Assembly (NCBI GenBank): GCA_050872805.1 | Contig: JBNMHN010000088.1 | Span: 1-5,073 of the forward strand | Direction of reading: 5' to 3' | DNA: 5,073 nucleotides | From: CAKVOD01 sp050872805 | GTDB taxonomy: Bacteria; Bacillota; Clostridia; Christensenellales; UBA1242 | Part shown: positions 1-4,845 of the stretch, one piece after another | Position numbering within the stretch: position 1 is the stretch's first letter | How the letters are laid out: each line of letters opens with the position of its first letter | The notes under the pieces: model-generated | What the model saw: only the letters and a program-made list of their open reading frames with translations | What the model was told of the DNA's origin: nothing | The model's database searches: none | Made by a program: the position numbers and the translations under genes

Positions 1-581
1 ACTATGCTGTCACTTGCAATGCTGCTAATGTATACAATTGCCAATTGTGTTTGACTATAGTTGCCTATTGGCATTTGTTTGACGACTAGGTCTTTGTTTT
101 TTAGGCGCTTGCGCAAGAGCATAATATTTGTTGCGATGCTTTCATTAAAGCCCTCGCGCGGACCTTTCAGCACGGCGCTGGTTGGAGGTTCTTCTATGCC
201 GCGCGACTGAAAGTTTTTGACGTCGACAAGTAGCATTTGGGTGCTGTTTTCAAAGTAGATTGCAAGAAAGCCGTTGAGCATTTTTTCTAGAACCTGCGAC
301 TCCTCTTGCACTGCTTCGCACTGCCCGACGACAATGGAATTTTCGATTGCAAAATTAATCAATTTGTCCGCATTTTCGCCCGTATTTTGAGGTGGCTCAC
401 TTTGCATTAATTGCAAAATTACCTCCTTATCCGCACGTTTTGTGTCGACTATAGTGTCAAAATAGAACACTATAGTGCTGATTTTGCCAAAACTCATAAA
501 TTTGCGCGTTTTGAGGTCGGTCGAACTATGAAACATTTTTTTTATGTGTTTTTCCATTTCTGAGACTTTGTACTTTTCCAC
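1..581 (-). CDS. GerA-family spore germination receptor, A subunit (N-terminal part, runs off left edge)
   Basis: A continuous reading frame of 193 residues runs from a GTG at 581 to the left edge with no stop. The start is chosen because AAAGGA lies at 591-596, nine bases before the GTG; the next in-frame ATG (557) has no such site. The protein shows the hallmark of the GerAA/GerBA/GerKA family: IEEPPTSAVLKGPREGFNES at about residues 129-148, followed by TN, then LLRKRLKN and a QLAIVYISSIA strand. This is the conserved cytosolic N-terminal domain. The membrane-spanning half expected in this family (about 500 residues in total) lies outside the window. In known spore formers the A subunit sits in the inner spore membrane with B and C subunits and senses germinants; the B and C genes would be expected downstream, off the left edge. 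No convincing forespore (sigma-G) promoter was found. The family assignment is secure; the germinant cannot be inferred. Confidence 0.9.
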   Translation of the reverse strand, partial: MEKYKVSEMEKHIKKMFHSSTDLKTRKFMSFGKISTIVFYFDTIVDTKRADKEVILQLMQSEPPQNTGENADKLINFAIENSIVVGQCEAVQEESQVLEKMLNGFLAIYFENSTQMLLVDVKNFQSRGIEEPPTSAVLKGPREGFNESIATNIMLLRKRLKNKDLVVKQMPIGNYSQTQLAIVYISSIASDSI

Positions 582-686
582 TTTTTCACGTCCTTTGTTT
601 TACAATGTTTTCTTATTTTATGGAAAATTTGGAAAACAATACATTTATGATAAAAGTAAAAAATTTAACTTTTTTTAAAAAACATA

Positions 687-715
687 TAGACAAAAAATTT
701 TTTTTATGTTACAAT
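687..715 (+). promoter_or_regulatory. sigma-A-type promoter for the 764-1327 gene
   Basis: TAGACA at 687-692 (5 of 6 to the -35 consensus) is separated by 17 bases from TACAAT at 710-715 (5 of 6 to the -10 consensus). Transcription would start near 722, giving a leader of about 42 bases before the ATG at 764. The surrounding 640-720 stretch is rich in A and T runs, which is typical of a strong upstream region. It lies in the divergent gap between the gerA-like gene and this gene. Confidence 0.6.
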
Positions 716-763
716 ATGTCAATCAATAAATGATTTACATTATTTTTTGAGGAGTTAACAACT

Positions 764-1327
764 ATGACAAATTTGAATAATATAAAACAAACCCCTGTAC
801 TTGACGAGGTAAAATACTTTGCGATGCTTGGGTATTCGGTCGACAATGTCGACTTCAATGATGAGTCGATAACAATGGTTCGTTCAGTCAAAAGCACTAA
901 ACACCCGCTTTCGCTTGTGAAATTCAAAAACGGGCTGCACGTTGTTTTGCTTGACATCAACAACCCACAAAGCAAAATCGCAGCGACTAGCACTTGTATC
1001 CCTGCTGAAAGTCTTGTCAACTGCGAAACTTACGAGGACTACATCAGGGCTAACGCTTCAAAAGAGGCTCTGGAACAATATCACAATATGAAAATGCAAC
1101 TTTTGAAGATTGACGAGCGCAAGTTTGACGACAGGAGCGAACTTTTGTACTCGCACTTTAAGAGCGTTGGCAATGCGTTCCGCAAAAACTTGCAACAACA
1201 CCTTGAGTCGGTGCGCAATGTGCTTGTTAATGCCGAACTTTGCGACGAGGACTATATGCAAGACGAAATTAAGGGCTTGAACGAGAAAAAGGCGCGCGCA
1301 AAATCAATTGACGAAAAAACAAAATAA
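764..1327 (+). CDS. hypothetical protein, 187 residues, soluble, helical C-terminal half
   Basis: I do not recognise this protein. The ATG at 764 is preceded by GAGGAG at 749-754 with nine bases of spacing, so the start is well supported. There is no signal peptide or membrane segment, so it should be cytosolic. The first 75 residues look like a mixed alpha/beta domain with short hydrophobic strands (SLVKF, HVVLLDI). Residues from about 88 to the end are strongly charged and probably helical, with a possible coiled coil around 95-165, and the C-terminus is very lysine-rich (EKKARAKSIDEKTK). It has its own promoter (687-715) and its own terminator (1340-1374), so it is a single-gene transcription unit. 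It is divergent from the gerA-like gene, but nothing in the sequence ties it to germination. Base use resembles that of the neighbouring genes. That it is a real gene is near certain from the promoter, ribosome binding site and terminator; its function is unknown. Confidence 0.85.
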   Translation: MTNLNNIKQTPVLDEVKYFAMLGYSVDNVDFNDESITMVRSVKSTKHPLSLVKFKNGLHVVLLDINNPQSKIAATSTCIPAESLVNCETYEDYIRANASKEALEQYHNMKMQLLKIDERKFDDRSELLYSHFKSVGNAFRKNLQQHLESVRNVLVNAELCDEDYMQDEIKGLNEKKARAKSIDEKTK

Positions 1328-1339
1328 TTTTGTATACCT

Positions 1340-1374
1340 AACTGCAAGAATGCAATTTTCTTGCAGTTTTTTTT
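1340..1374 (+). terminator. Rho-independent terminator of the 764-1327 gene
   Basis: A perfect 11-bp stem, AACTGCAAGAA at 1340-1350 paired with TTCTTGCAGTT at 1358-1368, encloses a seven-base loop and is followed directly by a T run to 1374. It begins 13 bases after the stop codon. There is no T run in the other direction, so it acts on the plus strand. Confidence 0.92.
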
Positions 1375-1474
1375 GTTTGCGCATACATTATATATGCAAA
1401 CAGTGTTCACATAAGGTAATACTTCCCACCCCTACTCGGCTTTGGTAAACTATATATGATGTTGCCTTTTCTTA

Positions 1475-1503
1475 TTGCTAAATTTGTTTTTTTATGCTAT
1501 CAT
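1475..1503 (+). promoter_or_regulatory. probable promoter for the surface lipoprotein gene
   Basis: TTGCTA at 1475-1480 (4 of 6 to the -35 consensus) is 17 bases from TATCAT at 1498-1503 (5 of 6 to the -10 consensus). Transcription would start close to 1510, giving a very short leader that still includes the AGGAGG at 1515-1520. A TATGCT at 1493-1498 is an alternative -10 with a shorter spacer. A start this close to the ribosome binding site leaves no room for a leader riboswitch. Confidence 0.5.
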
Positions 1504-1525
1504 ATTATTAACACAGGAGGAAATT

Positions 1526-3427
1526 ATGAAAAACAAATTTTTGACATTGCTTTTCGCTGCGATTATTTTCCCTTGCGCGATTATGCTTTCGGCGTGTGGC
1601 GCAAACAATAATAACAATGAAAAGTACAATATCAACTTTATTGTGAATGAAGAGGTTTATTCTACTATTGAAACTAGCGGCAATGAATACATCACGTTGC
1701 CAGAAAATCCGCAACTCGGGGGATATGAGTTTGCGGGGTGGTTCTTTGACAAAGATATTTGGCAAAATGAGTTGAAAACAAGCACGTATGCAAACAAAGG
1801 TTTAACTAAAAATGCCAATGTTTTTGCGCGCTTTACAACAAATGTGGCTGCGACTATCAATGTAGATGTTATTGTTGACGGGCAAAAAGCAAGCACCGTG
1901 ACGACAAATGCGGCAAATTACTACACGATTACTGCACCTGCAAAGCCAAACGACATTACAAATGACCCAACTGTTAAGCGTTACTTTCACGGGTGGTTTG
2001 TTGATAGCAATTGCACGACGCCGCTAACGGGCTACACAAAGTTTTTGAAAGATTCACAAATATATGCAAAGTGGATTGACATTAATGAAAATGACTTTGA
2101 ATACTCGATTGGTGGCAACGGCAAAATTACTATCACGGGGTATTTGAACACGACAGATTCGATTGTGGTTGTTCCAACCTACATTGATTCAAAGACAGTT
2201 GAGGCAATTGGCGACGGCGTGTTTACGCGCAAAACTTATATTAAAGAAGTTATAATTTGCGACGGAATCAAAGAAATTGGCAAGGAAGCGTTTTTTAACT
2301 GCCTAGGGATACTTAGGGTAACAATGGGCGACAGCGTGATTGAAATCAAAGATTCCGCATTCTACTGCTGCAAAAATATGCAAAACATTAGACTTTCGAG
2401 CAATGCAAGAATTATTGGCACTAAGGCGTTTGACGAATGTTTGAGCGTGAAATGCAATGCTTATGACAACGCTTACTACATTGGAAATGAGAAAGATAAA
2501 TATATCGTCCTTATGAAAGCGGTAAGCAAGGACATAAATTCTGCAAAAATTTATGAGGGCTGCGTATTTATTAACGCTGACGCATTTAATGATTGTGATA
2601 ATTTGAAAAGCATCCGCATACCTGAAAACGTGATTTCTATTGACGAAAGCGCCTTTGAAGAATGCGACAATCTAGCAAATGTAGAACTTTCTAACAATGT
2701 TACGACTATTGGAAAATCAGCATTTCAAGGCTGCTCGACATTGACAAGCATCATCATCCCTAGCAGCGTGACAGCTATTGCTGAGCAAGCGTTTGCTGGC
2801 TGTAATGCACTCGCTGAAGTCTACAATCTCAGCGACTTGAACATAGTCAAACAAACGCTTGACTATGGGCAACTCGGCGCGTGCGCAAAAGTTATTCACG
2901 TTTCACTCAATGAAAAAAGTAATTTGATTACAAAGAACAACATTGTCTATTATCAAGACGGAACGGAAACTATTGCACTAGTTGCGATTGACAAAACTGT
3001 TTCAACACTAACAATTGACAGCAGTTGCACCACAATTAACTTTGCGGCTTTCTATAATTGTCAAAACCTTAGCAGCATTACAATCCCAAAGAATGTCACG
3101 ACAATTGAAGGCGTTGCATTTGCTTATTGCTCAAATCTTGAGTATGTAACTTTTGAGACTAGCAGCAAAATTAGTGCGATTTACGAAAGTGCATTCGCAA
3201 ACACTGCGCTAAAATCAATTATCATTTTGAAAAGCGTTACAACTATAGGTTCAAGCGTATTTGACAACTGCAAAAATCTAACAATCTACTGCGAATACGA
3301 AGTTCAGCCTAGCACGTGGCCACTTAACTGGGGTAACGACGCCACCACGCTATGGTACCGTGAAACTGAGCCCGCAATCCGCGACGGCTACTGGCACTAC
3401 CTCAACGGACTTCCACACGAATGGTAA
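1526..3427 (+). CDS. surface lipoprotein with InlB B repeats and BspA-type leucine-rich repeats
   Basis: This 633-residue protein is probably secreted and lipid-anchored on the outer face of the membrane. The start is set at the ATG at 1526 because AGGAGG lies at 1515-1520; an in-frame TTG at 1475 would put the promoter inside the gene. Residues 1-23 form a lipoprotein signal peptide ending in the lipobox LSAC with Cys24, followed by an asparagine-rich linker. Two InlB B-type repeats follow (about 33-102 and 108-184), each with the GW core (FAGWFFD, FHGWFVD). Residues 195-588 hold about twelve BspA-type repeats of roughly 23 residues with the pattern AF..C.NL.SI.IP..V..I. They are interrupted by two spacer segments (about 306-350 and 432-500), one with the YDNAYYIGNEKDKY motif usual in this family. 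The tail GYWHYLNGLPHEW resembles the closing segment of related gut Firmicutes proteins. There is no LPXTG signal, so the lipid is the only visible anchor. The family is associated with adhesion to host or to other bacteria; the ligand is unknown. It is transcribed alone. Confidence 0.9.
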   Translation: MKNKFLTLLFAAIIFPCAIMLSACGANNNNNEKYNINFIVNEEVYSTIETSGNEYITLPENPQLGGYEFAGWFFDKDIWQNELKTSTYANKGLTKNANVFARFTTNVAATINVDVIVDGQKASTVTTNAANYYTITAPAKPNDITNDPTVKRYFHGWFVDSNCTTPLTGYTKFLKDSQIYAKWIDINENDFEYSIGGNGKITITGYLNTTDSIVVVPTYIDSKTVEAIGDGVFTRKTYIKEVIICDGIKEIGKEAFFNCLGILRVTMGDSVIEIKDSAFYCCKNMQNIRLSSNARIIGTKAFDECLSVKCNAYDNAYYIGNEKDKYIVLMKAVSKDINSAKIYEGCVFINADAFNDCDNLKSIRIPENVISIDESAFEECDNLANVELSNNVTTIGKSAFQGCSTLTSIIIPSSVTAIAEQAFAGCNALAEVYNLSDLNIVKQTLDYGQLGACAKVIHVSLNEKSNLITKNNIVYYQDGTETIALVAIDKTVSTLTIDSSCTTINFAAFYNCQNLSSITIPKNVTTIEGVAFAYCSNLEYVTFETSSKISAIYESAFANTALKSIIILKSVTTIGSSVFDNCKNLTIYCEYEVQPSTWPLNWGNDATTLWYRETEPAIRDGYWHYLNGLPHEW

Positions 3428-3461
3428 CCTTTAAGAAAGAAAAAATTATTAAGTTCAAATA

Positions 3462-3491
3462 GAAAAACGCGGCATAAGTGCTGCGTTTTTC
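3462..3491. terminator. bidirectional terminator between converging genes
   Basis: GAAAAACGCGGCA at 3462-3474 pairs with TGCTGCGTTTTTC at 3479-3491 (13 pairs, one of them G-U) around the loop TAAG. A and T runs at the two feet give a U tail in either direction. It lies 35 bases after the lipoprotein stop on the plus strand, and its right foot overlaps the TGA (3490-3492) of the leftward gene, so one hairpin serves both. Confidence 0.88.
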
Positions 3492-3975
3492 AGTATTCGC
3501 CTAAGATTATCGGTGAGCCGATTGTGATTGTGTTGCCGTTGCGCGCAATTTGAATGTTCACTAAATTGCCATCAACGCGAATACCGTTTTTCAGTTTACG
3601 CGAATATGCAAAGCTAGATGAGATATTGCCGACTGATTCGCAGTTCAAAACTACGGCGTCGACACGCTCTAAAAAGTCGTCAATTTCTTTGTCGCCGCCA
3701 CTAAAGGTAAAACTTATGCCTGTTATTGAATCAAGCGATTTTGCAACTTCGGTTGCGACGGCGCCTTTACATTTGACTACTGCCCCGCTGCCAATGTCGA
3801 CTTGGCTACAATAGCGCGGCAGTTGGTCGGTTTTGTTTAATAGAAAAAATGAAACGTCACTGTCGGCGCGGACGTAAGACACAAACGCGCAATTATAGTT
3901 TGGCATTATTATAATTAGGCACATTATGAGTGCCACCGCAAGTACAAAGACTTTGCTTTTAGTATTAATTTCCAT
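3490..3975 (-). CDS. exported or membrane-anchored protein, resembles C-terminal part of YwmB family
   Basis: The protein has 161 residues. Residues 1-8 are polar with two lysines, and residues 9-25 (VFVLAVALIMCLIIIMP) form a single hydrophobic segment. It is therefore either a signal peptide, possibly cut after VRA at about 37, or an N-terminal anchor with the rest outside the membrane. The C-terminal 60 residues, with the pattern IDDFLERVDA ... SSSFAYSRKLKNGIRVDGN, NIQIA and TITIGSPII.EY, resemble the end of YwmB (DUF1779, TATA-binding-fold) proteins of spore formers as I remember them. Those proteins are usually well over 200 residues, so this one would be a shortened member lacking much of the N-terminal half. 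The ATG at 3975 has no clear Shine-Dalgarno sequence; an in-frame stop 21 bases upstream excludes a much longer start. It converges with the lipoprotein gene and shares the terminator at 3462-3491. That it is a gene is likely; the family is tentative. A Cys in FVLAVALIMC is not in a lipobox. Confidence 0.7.
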   Translation of the reverse strand: MEINTKSKVFVLAVALIMCLIIIMPNYNCAFVSYVRADSDVSFFLLNKTDQLPRYCSQVDIGSGAVVKCKGAVATEVAKSLDSITGISFTFSGGDKEIDDFLERVDAVVLNCESVGNISSSFAYSRKLKNGIRVDGNLVNIQIARNGNTITIGSPIILGEY

Positions 3976-4026
3976 ATCAATATTATTGTCATTTTAAAAA
4001 AATTAAACATTCAAAAAAAGGTCAAC

Positions 4027-4048
4027 AAAAAAAGGCACTAAAGCCTTT
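4027..4048 (-). terminator. terminator of the cas2 transcript
   Basis: Read leftward, AAAGGC (4048-4043) pairs with GCCTTT (4036-4031) around a six-base loop and continues into four more T residues (4030-4027). The stem is short and half A-T, so termination may be partial. It overlaps the cas2 stop codon by one base and suggests the operon ended here, with no array co-transcribed directly behind it. Confidence 0.55.
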
Positions 4049-4338
4049 CAAATTATTAGTGTATCCGTTAAATCCCACGTTTGTTTTGTGCCAAAGTGTT
4101 CGACGCGATTTTGGAATGAATTGCCGAGTTGATAAAAGCGGACACTGTCAAGTGACAAATCAAGTTCATTCAAAATTAACTTTTTGAGCTTGAGAAATGT
4201 TTGGTAATCAATTATGCATTCAAAAACCGAGTTTTGTACGCGCGTGCCATAATCTTGGCACAATTTTGCGACGCGGCGCAAACGCGTTGCGCCTGCTTTT
4301 TGCGTTATTGCAATGTCATATGTTATCAAAATCATCAT
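4048..4338 (-). CDS. cas2: CRISPR-associated protein Cas2, type I-C-like
   Basis: The 96-residue protein has the full Cas2 ferredoxin-like layout: first strand MMILITYDI with the conserved Asp at residue 8, helix with RLRRVAKLCQDYGTRVQNSVFEC, then DSVRFYQLG and a C-terminal strand ending DTLII. The RVQNSVFEC and RFYQLG motifs and the length match Cas2 of type I-C operons. In working systems, a Cas2 dimer bridges two Cas1 dimers in the integrase that adds spacers to CRISPR arrays. The ATG at 4338 overlaps the stop of the upstream cas1 remnant (ATGA) and has no ribosome binding site of its own, so translation was probably coupled to cas1. With cas1 reduced to its 3' end and no array or other cas gene visible, this is an intact gene in a dismantled locus. 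It may be unexpressed or may have another use. Identity is certain; activity is doubtful. Confidence 0.95.
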   Translation of the reverse strand: MMILITYDIAITQKAGATRLRRVAKLCQDYGTRVQNSVFECIIDYQTFLKLKKLILNELDLSLDSVRFYQLGNSFQNRVEHFGTKQTWDLTDTLII

Positions 4339-4475
4339 AATTTTGCTAAAAATGGCGTATAATTTTCCATTTCTCCTCTCAAAAACTTTGCAAGCAAGCG
4401 CGCTTGCACATATGGAAATAGTCCAAGTTCTACTTTTTCATTGATTATTGGGTGTTTGTGTTGACATTTTCCGAA
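4335..4475 (-). pseudogene. cas1: cas1 remnant (3' end only), type I-C-like
   Basis: In the frame that ends in TGA at 4337-4335, the sequence HPIINEKVELGLFPYVQARL is followed by LAKFLRGEMENYTPFLAKL. This matches the C-terminus of type I-C Cas1 (the pattern HP...EK...GL.P..QARLLA..LRG....YPPFL). The frame is open only back to 4475, where it meets a TAA at 4478-4476, with further stops behind. Convincing similarity starts at about 4454-4460, so roughly 40 of about 340 codons remain. All catalytic residues of Cas1 (Glu, His and Asp of the metal site) are upstream of this segment in the family and are therefore missing. The stop overlaps the cas2 start by ATGA, which is the arrangement of an intact cas1-cas2 operon, so this is in-place decay and not a stray fragment. 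The break lies at the junction with AT-rich DNA carrying a promoter that faces the other way. Confidence 0.88.
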
Positions 4476-4489
4476 TTATTGCGTATACT
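4461..4489 (+). promoter_or_regulatory. near-consensus sigma-A promoter facing right, at the cas1 break
   Basis: TTGACA at 4461-4466 (6 of 6) is separated by exactly 17 bases from TATACT at 4484-4489 (5 of 6). This is the best promoter in the window. The predicted start, seven bases after the -10 box, is the A at 4496. No protein gene follows on the plus strand; the start instead coincides with the first base of the structured element at 4496-4602. The -35 box overlaps the last uncertain codons of the cas1 remnant, so the promoter straddles the breakpoint. Confidence 0.65.
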
Positions 4490-4495
4490 ACTATT

Positions 4496-4602
4496 AATGG
4501 AGTCACTTCTATCTACTGTTTTTGGACTTAGTCCATTAGACGGTATAACTTCTTGATTATCAATTTCAAGAAGAAGATGTGACTCTGTTTTTGTTTTATT
4601 TG
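4496..4602 (+). ncRNA. candidate small structured RNA of about 100 nt
   Basis: Behind the strong promoter, AATGGAGTCAC (4496-4506) can pair with GTGACTCTGTT (4579-4589). That gives eleven pairs, two of them G-U, so the 5' end closes on the 3' end. Inside are a perfect 8-bp hairpin (CTTCTTGA 4549-4556 with TCAAGAAG 4566-4573, loop of nine) and a smaller hairpin (TGGAC 4523-4527 with GTCCA 4531-4535). Together they form a three-way junction. The closing stem runs into a U-rich tract (TTTTTGTTTTATTT, ending at about 4601), as at an intrinsic terminator. The G-U pairs would become mismatches in the opposite strand, which favours the plus strand as the RNA. I do not recognise it as a known RNA family. 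No CRISPR repeat or tRNA-like feature is present. The pairing is read by eye; a chance origin is possible but less likely given the matching promoter position and U tract. Confidence 0.45.
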
Positions 4603-4697
4603 TGACATATCCCCTACTCTTTATATTGGTGAATTATATACGCATTAAAAATCTTTTTTTTAGAAATTTACACCTAAAATGTGCCTAAATAAAAAAC

Positions 4698-4749
4698 AAC
4701 CACAATATATAGTATACTAAAGTGTCTAATTATACTATATATTGTGGTT
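4698..4749. repeat. perfect 19-bp inverted repeat with 14-base spacer
   Basis: AACCACAATATATAGTATA at 4698-4716 is exactly inverted at 4731-4749, around a 14-base spacer. Read leftward, the hairpin is followed at once by GTTTTTTATTT, so it could end transcription of the minus-strand gene at 4846-5073. However, a 19-bp A-T-rich stem with a large loop is unusual for an ordinary terminator, and the sequence also fits a regulator binding site or an end of a mobile element. Each arm contains the palindrome AGTATACT or its near copy. It occurs once in the window. Confidence 0.85.
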
Positions 4750-4791
4750 TGAAGGTTGGCGGAGTCAACGCTATCCAATTCTAACTTCAAA
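4748..4791. repeat. nested hairpin adjoining the inverted repeat
   Basis: TTTGAAG (4748-4754) pairs with CTTCAAA (4785-4791), and inside it TTGG (4756-4759) pairs with CCAA (4775-4778). An alternative inner pairing is GCG with CGC around GAGTCAA. It shares its first two bases with the right arm of the 19-bp inverted repeat, so the two structures stand side by side. No promoter, T run or reading frame explains it. The rest of 4792-4845 is A-T-rich, and I see nothing in it. Confidence 0.45.
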
Positions 4792-4845
4792 GTGTATGTT
4801 GGTGATAGGTGGATAAAAATTAAATTATCTATATTAAGATAAGGT

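Larger units (their letters stand above)
4445..4633 (-). other. open frame without a start codon, opposite the candidate RNA
   Basis: On the minus strand, 62 codons stay open between stops. They include segments such as ESHLLLEIDNQEVIPSNGLS and end in an Asn/Ser/Thr-rich tail. There is no ATG, GTG or TTG in this frame. In another frame an ATG at 4608, with a poorly spaced AGGGG, opens a 26-residue basic and hydrophobic peptide (stop at 4530-4528). A perfect TATAAT at 4638-4633, without a good -35 box, lies just upstream of that ATG. The longer frame could be a fragment of a broken gene, or chance. It also runs 31 bases into the cas1 remnant, which favours chance. No function is proposed. Confidence 0.15.

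Noticed and set aside
597..660. Sigma-G-like promoter upstream of the gerA-like gene
   Set aside because: On the minus strand there is a GTATTGTT and a CATAAAAT, but their spacing (15 bases from the GTATT core) is too short for the usual 17-18, and A-T-rich DNA gives such matches by chance.
709..1261. Minus-strand open frames opposite the 187-residue gene
   Set aside because: They lack ribosome binding sites and lie wholly against a gene with promoter, start signal and terminator.
1475..1525. Upstream TTG start adding 17 residues to the lipoprotein
   Set aside because: It would place the likely promoter and the AGGAGG inside the gene and bury the lipoprotein signal peptide; the ATG at 1526 has the ribosome binding site.
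1508..2899. Minus-strand open frames opposite the lipoprotein gene
   Set aside because: The plus-strand protein has unmistakable domain repeats throughout; these frames are by-products of its codon use.
3554..3814. Plus-strand 86-codon open frame opposite the YwmB-like gene
   Set aside because: No ribosome binding site or promoter; the minus-strand frame has a sensible hydrophobic N-terminus and ends exactly at the shared terminator.
1430..4619. Short direct repeat CCCCTACTC at about 1430 and 4611
   Set aside because: Nine-base matches are expected many times by chance in 5 kb, and the flanks do not match.
4749..4777. Plus-strand promoter TTGAAG with 17 bases to TATCCA
   Set aside because: The -10 box matches only 3 of 6 positions, and the boxes fall within the nested hairpin, with no gene downstream on that strand.
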